This document shows, in pieces, positions 17,101-29,322 of a DNA stretch of 64,000 nt. The notes beneath the pieces were generated by a model that ran no database searches, had not been told where the DNA came from, and saw only the letters and a program-made list of their open reading frames with translations. The translations under genes and the position numbers were made by a program. Each line of letters starts with the position of its first letter. Position 1 is the first letter of the stretch. The stretch lies in contig JAFCMP010000068.1 in NCBI GenBank assembly GCA_017506865.1, forward strand, positions 186,001-250,000, read 5' to 3'. The DNA comes from Tribonema minus (taxonomy: Eukaryota > Sar > Xanthophyceae > Tribonematales > Tribonemataceae).

Positions 17101-19661
17101 CCGCACAGCGCAGGGGGGGCGGCTGCGTCCAGCGCAGTCACCACAATGGTGGCTGTCGCACTCCAACCAGGGCAGTGCTACGCGCAGCAGCAGCAGCAGC
17201 GGCGGTGGCGGCAGCTCACCTTGTGGCCGCAGCAGAAGCGCGCGCGCTCGCCGCGGAAGCCAAAGTACGGCTTCTTGGCACACCCATCCGACTGGCACTG
17301 GCCCTTCTGCACGTCCACGTGGCCCTCCTCCTTGTGCAGGAAGCAGCGGACCGCGCGCTCGTTGCGCGGGCCTGCGCGGCGCGCAAGTTCAAGTTCACGA
17401 GGTCAAGTTCAAGTGCGTTGCGGGTCAACGCCGGCGGCGGCGGCAGCGACGGCGCACGCGGCGCAACAGGAAGCCTGTTGTCTGAAGAGAAGCGTATTGG
17501 CCGCTGTGCAGCGCCTCGTCTGCAGGTTGCCGCGCCAGCAGCAAGCGGTGCAACAGAGCACTGCTGCGGCCGCGCTGCGCGGCAAACGCCTATGAGCGCG
17601 CTCGCAGCGGAGCCCTGCGGGGCTCAAAGAGAAGTCAGTGGGGGGCCTGGGTGCGCGCGCACACGTCAAATACGGAGGGCATCATTGCAAATAGGCAGGC
17701 ACATTCCGCAAGGCCAGCAAACGCGTATGCAGCAGCGTCGTCGCGGCCGAGGGCCGAGCCGCTGCGCCGTCACGCGCGCAGCGGGGGCGCGGGCGCAGGC
17801 GAAGGCAGCCGCGCGCGTGCAACCCGCCTCCGTGCAACCCGCCTCCGTGCGACGCGCCGCGCGGCCGCACCTGCTGCGCAGCGCTGCCGCGGAGCGCGCA
17901 CGGCAGCGCTCAACAGGTGGCATGAGCGGCAGTGTCCGACAATCAGCAAGCACCGGCGGGGAGAAGAGGAGGGGGGGGGGCAGCAGTGCTCACCGTAGTA
18001 GGGGCGCCTGTCGCAGCCGGGGGCGTCGCAGCGCCGGCTCTGCACGTCCGCCATGCCCTCCAGCCTGCGTGCGCGCAGCGGACGAGAGCACCGGAGGCTG
18101 TCAGTGCTGCGCTGGGTGCTGCTGATGGGGTGATGGGGTTGAGAGGCAACGGCCACCTCTGTGCGAGGCGCCGGCAGCAGATGACCGCTTGGCACGTGAG
18201 CGCGCACCACTGCGGAGCGCTGCTGCGGTGCTGAGCACGACAGAAGGCTGCAGCGCCGTGTGCGCGCGCGCGTCCGACGACGTGCATGTGCCGCAAGGAC
18301 AAGAAACGCGAGCTGAGCGCTTGCTGCAGGCACCGCGCGCGGACGCGGCAGTGCACTGCCCAGGGCGCAATATCTGTTGAAGCGTCGCACGCGCGCCTGC
18401 AGTCCGACAGGCACTCTGTAGCACACAGGCGGATGGGGCTCTATACGCGCGCGCAGCGGCATCATGTCTGCCCCTCGGAGCAGCCAGCGCCGCCCGCGCA
18501 GACAGCAGCGCTCGCCTGCGGCCGCTCGCAGCGCGGGCGCCGCGGCGAACGTCCGCGCCACGTCAGCCAAAGGCTGCGGGGTGCGCGTGTGCGCTGGCGC
18601 CGTGCCGCGAACATGCGTGACGCTCAGAGGAGAGGGGTCGAGCAGGCGAAATCACGTCGCGCACAAGCCGCGCCGCTCGCGAAAACGACTCTCACTTGTG
18701 CGAGCTGCAGAACCTCGGCTTCTCGGTGGGGAAGGAGAAGTAGGGCCTGCGGCTGCAGCCCTCGGACTCGCTGCGGAGGCGCGGGGGGGGGGGGGGGGGG
18801 GGGGCACCGGCGTGAGCGCGCGCGTTGTGAGGCGGGGGCAGTGGACGTGCAGTACATTGGTGCATGGGCTGTGTGAACACGAGCTATGCAGTCGAATTGC
18901 GGGCTGGATATTCGTGCTGCTGCCATGAAAAGCGGCAGATCACTACGCCAGTTGCGGGTGTACGCGCGTGTGCGTCGGGTGGACCGTGTGTGGTAGAGGT
19001 GCGCGCCTCAGGAAGGTGGGGACAGCAGGGGGAACATGTTGATGTTGCCATCAGCACACCTCATGTTCGCGCATCAGCACACGATGAAATGTAGATACTA
19101 TAGCGGGTGGGAGTTGCGCATGCGAGCGCAATCGAAGGGCGCAGGAAGGCTGGCGGACTCCACAGTCGTTCTTAACACTGTAACAATCAGTCCTCGTCGC
19201 CTCCATTTCTGTGCTTAAGCTCTTGTGGACAAACAGCGGCCGCAGACCGTGTGAGTGCAAGCGCGCACTGCCCAAGCAATAATTTGATGCTGGTCGACAA
19301 GCATTGAACGAATTGGCAAGGTCATCCAAGTTGATGCAGCGCAGTAGCGCAGTACCTAGACGCCAACTGCAACTAGAGAAACACTTGGCGGAGGCAGGCA
19401 CAAGAGTCTCGTGGGGTCGGCTTCGCTGACAGGTGCCTTTTATCACTAACGTGTGCTGAGAAAACATTACTCAAACAAGGATTGAACACTGTCCCATAAC
19501 CGCTTTGCAGGTGCGTCATGCTTGGCTCACCATCTGCGATTACGGCTGTCGTGTTGCCCTGCGAGCTTGTGCTGGGAACAGAACTGGATGGGACCGCCGT
19601 CAAAAAGATAGAACGCCTTCCTGGTGCACAGAGGATGCTGGCACTTGGCGCTGGCAACCAT
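14169..19661 (-). CDS. EsV-1-7 (IMMEDIATE UPRIGHT-type) Cys/His repeat protein
   Basis: Six exons join in phase on the minus strand: 19661-19531, 18770-18696, 18064-17994, 17371-17220, 16705-16611, 16278-14169; about 877 residues from MVASAKC. Residues 7-267 hold seven tandem repeats of C-x4-C-x15-C-x2-H-x12, with cysteines near 7, 44, 81, 118, 156, 193 and 230. This is close to the EsV-1-7 motif of Ectocarpus IMM and of the virus EsV-1, for which I recall x16. Two introns cut right after the His-Lys of a repeat, and one splits the first Cys codon of repeat 2. The rest is a long Gly/Ser/Ala-rich tail with a nuclear-localisation-like AKRRREEDE, two Gln runs and a His run near the end. Biochemical function is unknown; IMM affects developmental patterning. 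A nuclear, metal-binding role is inference. It reads as an intact, normally spliced host gene. Confidence 0.9.
18781..18804 (-). repeat. Poly-C (sense strand) tract before EsV-1-7 exon 2
   Basis: A run of about 22 G on the plus strand is poly-C on the coding strand. It ends about 10 bases before the acceptor of the exon beginning at 18770. Confidence 0.9.
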
Positions 19662-21105
19662 GGTCAGGATCGGCCGCGGTAGGACCAACGTAGCACTTAA
19701 GGATGATGACTAAACGGGGAGGGGCGGAACGCGCGGGGAGGAAAAGGAGGAGAGGACCTGCGCGAGGAAGCGACAGCAGCAGCAGAGATAGAACATGGCT
19801 GTTACCTTCAGAAACAACGCGACTCCACCTCTAGCCAAGCACAGCGGTGCCAGCGCGTTGTTGCACCTCCCCCGCCCGCACACACACCAACTCGTTTTCC
19901 TGGGAAACTGACCTGTATAGCGGAAAGGAATGGCCTAGGAAAGAGGATAAGAAGGGAGAAGGACCATCCAGCGCGCCGCCGTCGCCGCCCACTCAATCGG
20001 CCATCACCAGGTTCGTGTTCGTTTTAGCTTGTTGTACCTGTGCTCTCGTGCAATGCTTCTGAAAAAAAACCGGTGGACACAGAAACTGGCTGAAATTCGC
20101 TCTCATTTTGCCCAAAGACAAGAACCTACGTATACCTACAGTATTGTCATCGTCGCTTTCACGTTGTCCATGAGGGAAATATCCATGTTCAAGAAGGATG
20201 AATGAAACCAACGTGGAAAGAACGCGATGAATGAAAGCAACGTGGGAAGCCCGCGAGAGAGTGCAGGAGAAGTGTAGGATCCTGAGCACACATATCCATT
20301 GCACACGCCCAGACGGGGGGTGGTTGTGTCGCGCATAGGTCGACCCGCCTACACACAGCGTGCATTCTGTGTCATGTCTGGCGCGTCGCCCTTCTTCGTC
20401 ACACTGCTGCAGTCTGGCGTGGCAGCTGTCGGGTCGCTATGAAGTTCTCAAATGAGATGTGGAGCACAACTCTGCGCGTGCGAGTTGCCCATGCAAAGCT
20501 GGCATTACATGCAACGTTGGCAGGGCCTGCGGGCGGGCACACCGCCTGCGTGCATCGCTTGTGCTCGTGGAGCCAGCAATGATCAAGCTACACTCAAAAG
20601 AAAGCAGCGTCCCCACGATCAAAGTTTGTGCAGGCGCTGTCGCGCTGCAAACAGGGCGCGCAAGGAGACAGAAGCGAATTGCAGCCAGCTGGTTGGGATA
20701 AAAACAAGAACAACTTTCATTTACTGTGCCATCTCATTTGCATGCGCTACCATTATGGATACGTGCCGCTACCCCTACCCTTGCCCAGCCGGACTATAGC
20801 ACAACGGCACCGCTGGGCTGACGTGAAGGCCCGCCGCCGCGCGCCAATAGCGCGGTTTGCGTGCCCGCGCGGGGGCAAAGTTTACTGAGAAGCGCTGCAA
20901 GGCAGCGGCTAGAAGGACGCCAGCCGCCACACCTGACCGAAACTGCCCTTGGTGCAACGCAGCAGCACTGGTGACAGCTGCACTCGACTACACCGGCTGC
21001 TGCTGCTACCGCCAGTTCCTGGACAAGACCCATCAAGCGTCGACGGTGGTCGACGGTGCCGCAGGTGCGGCTTGCGCGCGCGCGCGTGCGCTTACGCCGA
21101 CTCTT
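19662..21105. other. Intergenic: EsV-1-7 upstream region and GST downstream region
   Basis: An in-frame stop lies just upstream of the EsV-1-7 ATG, supporting that start. The region is less GC-rich than the exons and no frame in it looks like protein. The EsV-1-7 promoter should lie just above 19661, but I recognise no element. Confidence 0.4.
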
Positions 21106-24100
21106 CTACGCCATGGCGGCGTTGCACTCGTCGGTCGCCGCCTTGACGGCGGGCAGGGAGGTGACGTGCGAGTGGAAGGCCTCCATGTCCGGCCCTAGCG
21201 TGAGGTGGGGGGGGTTGATCCAAGCAATCAATAAGCTCATCAGTTTATGTGTTTTACTTTTGATGTGTTGGGGGGAGGGGGAGGGGGATGAACAATTGCA
21301 GGAGGCAACGGCGGTCACGCAACACTCATCAAGGTGCAGAAGGGGGGGTATGCATGTGCTGCCCACACGACAGCAGAGGAGCGCACCATCAGAGGTAGAC
21401 GTGTAGACACCGAGGTGACAAACGCAACACTACATCTACAAAAGTCGTCGTGCTGCCGGAAGTGATTGTGGTGTACTCTGTCTACCGGCAGCCAGCGCGA
21501 CTGCTGTAGCCGCCAGCATGAAACGGCAGAGAGTACCGTAAATCACGGGGTATGAGAGAGTGCCTCTGTATAAGAAACGGCGTATAAGATACCCGTTTCT
21601 TACAGCATTTTCACAGGCATGTATGTAAGATACTAGGTTTGCTGTATAAGAAACACCCTTTCTTAGACGCGGCATAAGGAACCCTTGCGTGTAAGAAAGG
21701 GGGTTCCTTACGCGACGGTATAAGAAACCCCGTACCTTGTGCAGCAAGCAAGGCAACTGGCAGATTTTAGCAAAGCATCAACGACAAGCATGCAGCAAGC
21801 AGTACATGAGCTCGGCAGGCCCTCGCTTGCGCTTAGCAGCAGGCTCTGGGGCTGGTAGCGGTCTGATTCACCATCGCTGGTGGCGCTGCTGCTGCTGCTG
21901 CTGCTGCTGCTTAACCGGCTACATAAACCAGCTGCACTACCACCGACGGCATTGTTCAGCCATACTACTACCCTCTCAACTTCAAGACCCCAACACCGTT
22001 GGTCACGGCGCGATACCTGTTTCTTATAGCATGTTGACAGTTGTGTGTGTAAGATACTAGGTTTGCTGTATAAGATACTCCCTTTCTTATACGCCGTATA
22101 AGAAACACGTATCTAAGAGGGCCAAAAAGCTGGCGTTGACAAGGAACGGGTATCTTATACCCCGTGGTTTACGGTAACCGCTGAAACTGCTATGTGCTGG
22201 AACATTGAAAGTGGCCACTGCAGTGCAACTGCCATCATGCTCCAACACATACATGAACTTCGCAGGCAAGATGCAATTCCTTGCAGTGCGATTTGTCAGC
22301 AACAAATACGCACGAATCGTGAGATGCAACTTCACATACTTGTTCGCTGGAGGCGTGATTGGCCGCGCATGGTACCTGTACACGGGGAGGCTCATTCTGT
22401 TTTGTCAAGGTACAGCCAGCAGCAGCTGGGCAGCAGCACCATCTGCGCCGCCTGGGAAGCAGCAGCGGCAGCTACAGGGGGGTGCGGTGGCAGTGCGCTG
22501 AGCTGGCCCGCGCCACGTGTGCTGAGACCAGTGACTCCTGGCGTAGCTACTACATAAATGCGGTTGCATGTACATCACGCAGGGGGTTTCGGCCCTGGAA
22601 GCGGAAGAAAAGTCAGGTACACCCGACGCTGTGATGCGATAGCACTGCGAGCTGGGCACTGACCATCCGCACTTTTTCGCGTGCAGAGCGAGAACTGCAA
22701 CAACAAGTACTTGAAGTACAGACCACGCCCCCACGCTCACCGACGTCGATGCCGTGGTACTTGGCCGCCTCGATTGCCCACGCGAGGTACAGGTCGGGGC
22801 TGGTGATCTTGCCCTCAAAAAAGGTCTTCTTGCCGCCCGCGAGATACAGCTTGGCGATCGTGGCGAACTTGCTCTTGAGCTTGTTGACGTAATACTCCTT
22901 GACCTCGGCGATGCCCATGAGGTTGGGGAAGTACATGGGGTTCAGGCTGCCCGCTGCAAAGGGGCAAGAGGCACATTGCAGAGGTGTAAGACGGGGGGGG
23001 GGACGGGGGGGGGGGGGGGGGGGGGGTCGCATGGGGACGAACTCACTTCAACTTTGGCTGCTGAAGTTCAAATGAGTCCATGGTGTGAATTTTGGTGTTG
23101 TGTGAGGTTTAGGCTGTCAACCTGCACATGGGAGGAGCCAGGAAGGACATTGCTGGGATGCGCGCGGCGGGGATAGGTATGTAGGTATGCCAGCATGATA
23201 GAAGGACAGGCGCAGCAAACGATGTTGGCACCTACGCTCACATCAGCTTTGGTGAAACGGCTTCAAGGCATCAAAAGGTAGCTATGAAGGAGGCGCGCCT
23301 GTGTGTTATGCGACGCACTGGAACAGCGAAGAGCACGTTGCGAAACCACGCTGACATCGGATTGCTGGATGGAACTGGCAGCACCGCGAAGAATCTTCGG
23401 CTTCCAGCCGCTCAAACGGAAGCCACATTTGCGGAGCCATGCGCTTGCGATGGAAAAGCAACAGCATGAGGGCAAACAACTCTGCAGCCGTGGACGCATC
23501 CACCACCGACAAGCACCATACTTTGAGTTGAGTTGACCTCTGAGCGCGCACGTCACGTGCCGTACTTCAAGTTGAAGTTGACCTTAGCGCGCGCACGTCA
23601 CAGCCGTCGCGCGCGCAGCTCACCGTGGATGTCGGTGGCGATGAACGAGAAGTACTCCAGGCACGTGGAGGAAGGCAAAAGGTGTCGGTCACTATGTGAG
23701 AGTGGCAGCGCGGCGAAGGGCTCCCCATCTCTCAGACTGAAGATGCACTAGAGCTCTACGATCTTTCGATTCGGTTTTCATACACGTCTGAGAAATCATG
23801 CGCTCGCAACAGAACAGCACGCAACCAGAGGGCACGCGTCGGCGACACCTCTTCCACCATGGATGCGTCCGCCACCATACTTCAAGTTGAGGTAGCTCAC
23901 CGTGGATGTCGGTGGCGATGAACGAGAAGTACTCGAGGGCCAGCAGGTGCTCCGCGGAGCCGGGCGGGCCCCCCAGGAGGTTCGCGTCGGGCGCGGCGTT
24001 GCTAATGGCGGTGTGCACGGCGATGCCCTCGCTGACGACGGTGCCATCAGCCATGGCCAGGCCGGGGACGTTGCCTGCGGGGAGCACGAGGCGGCGGCGC

Positions 24101-26295
24101 GAGAGGAAGTTCATAGGAGGGCCGGGTTCGTACACAGCGGTCACTCTCCCCCGTGGCGTCCACCAACATTGAAGTTGGGAATTAGTTGAAGTTAGGTATT
24201 GGTTGAAGTCGGGAATGATGGCGATGTGCACAGCGATGCCCTCGCTGACGACGGTGCCATCCGGCATGGCCAGGCCGGGGACGCTGCCTGTGGGGGCGCG
24301 AGGCGATGACTGAAAGAGTTCAGAGTAGGTGTGGGTACGTCCACGGCGGTAACTCCCCGTGGCATCCATCACTGCCACAAGAATTTGAAGTTCAGCATAA
24401 GTTGAAGTTGGGTGCTAAGATGAAGTTGCGTTGAGAGCTGGGTGTCACGCAGGCGCGTCATGCAGGCCTCGTGCAGCGCACTGCTGACTGCCGCGCGCCG
24501 CCGCCGGTGCGCACGTGTATACGCTTCACCACTCAGGGAGGTTGGCCTACATACAAGGCCTGTGCGCTACGAAACAGAGACGTCGTCAGATGTCACCCGA
24601 GAATCATTCAGGTGTGCACCAGACAGCGCACTACATCACAGCAGCTTCGCGCAGAGTACCGCATGGCCTGGCTCGGACCATGAGCGTGTTCTACGTGAAC
24701 CAGTCATCAGCAGCCGACTTGGGTGAATTGATTGGCGATTTTATGGAAGTTGAGACCCATGTGAGTCGCGGACGGTCAGGTACTACTGTCCAGGCTCCTG
24801 CAGCTTGATTGTGAAAATTCTTTGTGTATACAGTGATCAGATCACAACACTGGTATGAACTACTTCTAATAATAAAGGAGGCCAACGAGAGAGAGAATAT
24901 CGGCATGGTCAGTGCTGCGCCGGGGCTCGGGCGCAGTGCGCACACGCCGCCAACAAACGCGCAGCAAAAGCGCGCCTACAGCGGTGGACGCGGTGGACAT
25001 CGCTCCTGAGCACTGGAGCGGCGCCAGCAGCCACCCTATACGGTATGCTGCTCCACTGCCATGCTTTCTCCTTCAGCTCCCCCGGTGATTTCCTCGCTGT
25101 CTTGATGAATTATCGCCCCTCCCGCTGTTGCCAAAGCTCCGTGGCCGCCACCGCAGGTGCAGCTCCCCCCCTTCTCAGGCAAAAGCTCCCTTCCCTGGCC
25201 GCCACCGCAGTTGAACTGCTCACCCCCTTCGTCGCCCCCCCCCAAAAAAACTGCAGCCCAATCGCGATGCCTTGGTCTACTGTCGTGCTGTTGTAAGATG
25301 CATGGCCTGACAAGGACAGGTTATGATACCCCGCCTCAAGAGGACTGACCGCGATCGTATCTGCCGTCAAACGACAGGCATCAACAGGCGTCTCAGAACA
25401 GCAAACGGCAAGGCTGTGCAGCTGATCCAATGCACTCTTCTGACCATCGACTGAGATGAAAAAACGCTGATGCTCGGGGCATGGTAGGTATCTCATCTCA
25501 GGGCAAGGCATGCGGGAAATTTTTTTCAATCTCACCCTTGGGGATGATCTCCCGCAGCACCTTGCCAGACTTTGTGGTGTGCGTCCACGTTCCAGAGGTC
25601 TTGTCGAAGTCCACTCCATCCGTCGCAAAGCCCGCGCCGCTGCGCACAACATAGCGAAGAGCGCAGAGGCACGCTCAGCATGGGATTGGGTGCGACAGGA
25701 AACCGTGACATGCTTCCATGTGCAATCGCGTTCACAGCAGCGGCTCAGTGTGAGATGGGGTGCGGCAGGGAATCTGAAACATGCTTCAAAGGGGCGGACG
25801 CGTTTGATCGTGGCTGGCGGTGCCATCTGTGCCGCGACAGCGCCCCTGCAAAGCGGGCAGTTGAAAGGTGGTGGGCTGAAGAGATCCTGACGTGAACAGA
25901 GAGATGCGCTTACAGGCATAAGCTGCCCAAAGAAGCTGCTGTGGCTGCTACCGCTGCCGCTGGTTAGGAGCTGAGACGCAGCTGGCCAATTTAACTTTGC
26001 ATGCTGTGTTTACCTGCCTCTGTCATCCGTATCTTCTGCCTGCCATGTGCGGGACGAGATGTACACCTCATTCTTGAGCCAGGTGATGATACAGCAACTT
26101 CATTGAGGCTCTACGAATTGGCGCTGGGGGGCAAATGACCTGCAGTGTGCCTTTATGAAGCATCAATACGGGCATCAATACGGTCCTCGGTGACCCGTGC
26201 AGCATGTTTTCGAATCTTTCAGACACACACCTGATTTTGTTGGCGAGGTACGCGGCCTTCGAACATGACGTGTTGGTAAAGTAGAGAGTCGTCAT
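21106..26295 (-). CDS. Glutathione S-transferase, beta-class-like
   Basis: Five minus-strand exons join in phase: 26295-26231, 25639-25536, 24074-23901, 22953-22741, 21194-21106; 214 residues, complete from ATG to TAG. It should conjugate or reduce substrates with glutathione. The thioredoxin-like N-domain begins MTTLYFTNTSCSKAAYLANK; Cys11 sits where beta-class enzymes carry the catalytic cysteine. NVPGLAM (residues 58-64) supplies the cis-proline loop, and DGTVVSEGIAVH follows as the glutathione-binding segment. The helical C-domain includes EYFSFIATDIH, FFEGKITSPDLYLAWAI (the usual substrate-domain Ser/Thr-x-x-Asp motif) and the terminal SLPAVKAA. Length is normal for the class. Intron 1 starts GTGTGT. 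No signal peptide is seen, so a cytosolic location is likely. A TIR element lies in the last intron and degenerate exon copies in others. Confidence 0.92.
21534..22176. mobile_element. Non-autonomous DNA element (MITE-like) with terminal inverted repeats
   Basis: The left end reads TACCGTAAATCACGGGGTAT. The reverse complement of the right end reads TACCGTAAACCACGGGGTAT, one difference in the first 20 bases. The 643-bp element has no coding frame. Inside each arm lies a direct copy of a roughly 25-base segment (21626-21650 and 22050-22074) containing TACTAGGTTTGCTGTATAAG, plus many GTATAAGAAA motifs in both orientations and a GCT/CTG triplet run near 21888. The superfamily is unknown; a TA target duplication is possible but not proven. 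It lies in the last GST intron. Confidence 0.8.
23619..23659 (-). repeat. Echo of the end of GST exon 3 with donor
   Basis: About 40 bases (CTCACCGTGGATGTCGGTGG and on) repeat 23896-23936, which holds the true exon end and its GTGAG donor. Only the copy's last position differs before the match is lost. Confidence 0.9.
24217..24291 (-). repeat. Echo of the start of GST exon 3 with acceptor
   Basis: About 75 bases repeat the true exon start and acceptor at 24005-24077 (GTGCCATC...GGCCAGGCCGGGGACG) with a handful of substitutions. The copy lies upstream in the gene and would encode VPGLAMPDGTVVSEG, so it could act as a decoy exon. Confidence 0.9.
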
Positions 26296-27698
26296 TGTGA
26301 TGCTGCAGCGCAGTCACAACGCGGCGAGAGAAGAGATGGGGGTTTAGGCCGTGATGCATATGCACACATTGAAGGCTTGTAAACAAAGATATTTCGGGCA
26401 GAGATCATATCTTGAAAGGACTACAGCTTTGACACTGGCGCTCTGCTGCACGCAAACATGCCGTTACACGTGGCTCACCTTGAGACGTGCTATGAGGTAT
26501 GTGTAGCTGTGTGTACTGTCAGACAAAGCTGGTTTGTTTGGTGTGTTTGGCCGTGTTCGGCCTAAAGGGCCCCCGTTCAACAACGCAGAAGGGACGCGCC
26601 AGCATTTGAAGTTGGACCTTCGTTGGAAGAAGTTATGCCCGCGCTCTTCTAATGGCGCCACACTCTATCCTGATGTGCTTCGCACAAAAACGCACAACAA
26701 ATGCACGACGCTGCCGCTCACAAGCCCCCAGGCAGCACGTTTTTACGCAAACGCTGTCCTGCAGCTTGAAGCTTGCTCCCGTGCCATCAAACCCAGGTAC
26801 TGCTGCAGTTGCCAGATCCCACAGGCAGACCTTGGGGGATCCCGCAGGCCAGGTCAGACACACGCACGCGCTCGAGACATGCCCAGAAGCCTCTGCCGCA
26901 AGTCTTGCGTTCACCCAGGTGCATGCATGCTTGTTGCCTCGCTTTGCACATGCTGATGCGCACACATCAAGCTGCCTGGACAATTTGTATTGCTTTGTCA
27001 TGGAAAATTTTACAGTTGCTGGTGGGGACAGCACTTCGTGCAACTGGTAGCAGCTCAGACCTGTGTTGCGAGCTGTTTCAGCTGATCAAGCACATGCGTC
27101 ATCAAAAACACCCACCTTGGGGTGGCATGAGTTCATGGGGAGATAATGAATGCATGCGGATGATGCTGCTGACACCCGATGTGCTCAGACGATGCACGAT
27201 GTACACATGAATAAGGGGTATAGTTTTTTGGGCGAGCCGTTGGGGATGGCTGTGAAGAAACGCGGAGTTGAGGGGGCGGTGACTTGCGGACCTGAGGCTG
27301 CTTTTTCAATTGGGAGCAAAAGAGCAAAAAGAGATGTCCCAGAGTAGGTAACGTGACGCCACATGCGCTGTTGTTATTTCTGGGTTTCTACGGCCACGGC
27401 TTCCGCAGTGACGCAGTGGCTGCTGTAGAATGTGCACAGCAAGCAGTCTCTGCTGGCTGCTGGCTTCTACGTCGCACAAGGGGACTCTTGGCGGGCGGCA
27501 ACAAGCACACGCCCCTGGATGCTTTCAAAACTCCTCTCAGGGTGTCGAGCCAAGCAGGATTGCGTGAGTGTGCAGGTGCACGGCGCGTCAATCAGGTTCA
27601 CAGTTCTGCACATAGACGGGGGGAAAGTCGGCCGCAACGAGTGTGTATGCGGCTCATACTTAAACCACTTCACTAGTGCACGCGCACGCCAGCGCTCC
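26296..27698. other. Intergenic between GST start and the membrane-protein gene end
   Basis: Both neighbours are on the minus strand, so this stretch should hold the GST promoter and the upstream gene's 3' end. No frame looks like protein and no repeat or RNA gene was recognised. Confidence 0.4.
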
Positions 27699-29291
27699 TC
27701 ATCCTGTCTGCACGACATCTGGCGTGACGCGTTGGCAGTTGAGCGGCGCCACCTCTTGCGCGTCACCTCTTTCTAATGCGCCGCCGCCGCCGCCGCTGCC
27801 GCCGCCGCTGCCGCCGCGAGGCCCCATCTGCGGCAGCGGCACGAACATGCTGCTGCCGCTGCTGCCTGATTGCATCTTGCGACACGCAATGACTAAAAAG
27901 CCGAGCGATACCGTCCCCCCCACCGTCATTACGATGCCCCAGAGGATGTCCATGAACAGGACGCCTGTTTCCTCCTATGGGGGCGGAGCGCGAGCAGTGG
28001 TGGCCGCAGCGGATGCACGCGGGTGAGGTGGCGCACATACTTGCGCATTGCCCAAGAACAGCAACTTCAAGCAGTTACATGGTACTTCAAAGTACATGCA
28101 AGGAGAACATTGGTGCCCTGTGTTAGGGTCGAGTGCTAGTAAGTGGCAGCAATAGTGGTAGCAGCACCGACAGGCAGTACACATCTCACGAGGAACGGCG
28201 CATATGAGCGCACTAGAGCTCTTGATGCACAAGCAGGCTTGCAGGCTGCGGCTTAATCAACTTTACAATCAATCAACTCAACATAGGACACTGGACCGGC
28301 ACTTCCATCGCCTACTCAGAGACTGCCATCACACGTGAAATTTGCTCCCTGTTTCGGAATTACGCTCTGTGCCAGCCTTTTTATTCGCCAACACAAACAG
28401 CGGCATCGGCAGCAGCAGCTCACCCTCTCTTGGTGGGCGGTCACGTGGTCCTTGAACGTCCGCTTGTACGGCGCCTTGGCGTTGATGGCCTGCCCCTTGA
28501 GCACCCAGTCGTTGTCCGCCAGGAACGTCGTGTCGGAGTACGAGCTGCGGCAGCAGGAGGGGGCGGGGGGGAGCACTCAGCACAACTCATTTCGGCAGTG
28601 GCCGGCATGTGGGGGGGGGGGGGGGAGTGCGCTGCCTGCCGCAGCGCTCGTCAAGTCTCGGAGGGTCAACAATCGGCAAAGCAGGCTCTTGGCAACAGCT
28701 CTGGTTGACTTGCCGCCCGCGAGAAGTGAACGTCAGCAGTGTGGCCCAGAGAGCAGGTGTCGGGCAAGGGTATGGCAACTCCCATCCGACCGGCCCCGCC
28801 CCACCCGCTCTCGCATGTGCGCCGCCCGCAGCCGGGGTGCGCGTGCTCCACTGATAGCGTCCCTGCCGGCAGCAGCGACGGAAGCCCTTCTCCACTCCCG
28901 CATGCCCCCTCTGCACCCCCCCAGCTTTTGCAGCCGCCCACCATATTCTTGCGCGCAGCTGCATAAAGCCGCACAGACCCCAGCACCGTCCACACCACCC
29001 CGTCACTACACGCACAAGACAGCGACGTGTGAGAGCCGCGGCGATGCGGCGAGTCGTCCAGCTTCTCATAACGCACACGCGCAGCGCGCAGCGAGCGTGC
29101 GGTGTACGCACCTGCCCTCCCCGTCGACGCCCCCCCCCGCGCCCCCCCCCTGCGAGAGCAGCGTGCTGGAGCTGGTGAAGTTGCTCGCACCCACAGGACC
29201 GCAGTCCTGGCAGTCCGTGCCGATGATGCAGCTGCCGGTGCCGCGCGCGTCGTCGCACACGCCGTCGCGCGGGTGCCTGCGACGCGTGCAT

Positions 29292-29322
<31 letters not shown>

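Noticed and set aside
17175-18125. 316-residue plus-strand frame over EsV-1-7 exons 3 and 4
   Set aside because: The minus-strand exons here carry conserved Cys/His repeats that join in phase; the plus frame is Ala/Arg/Gln noise.
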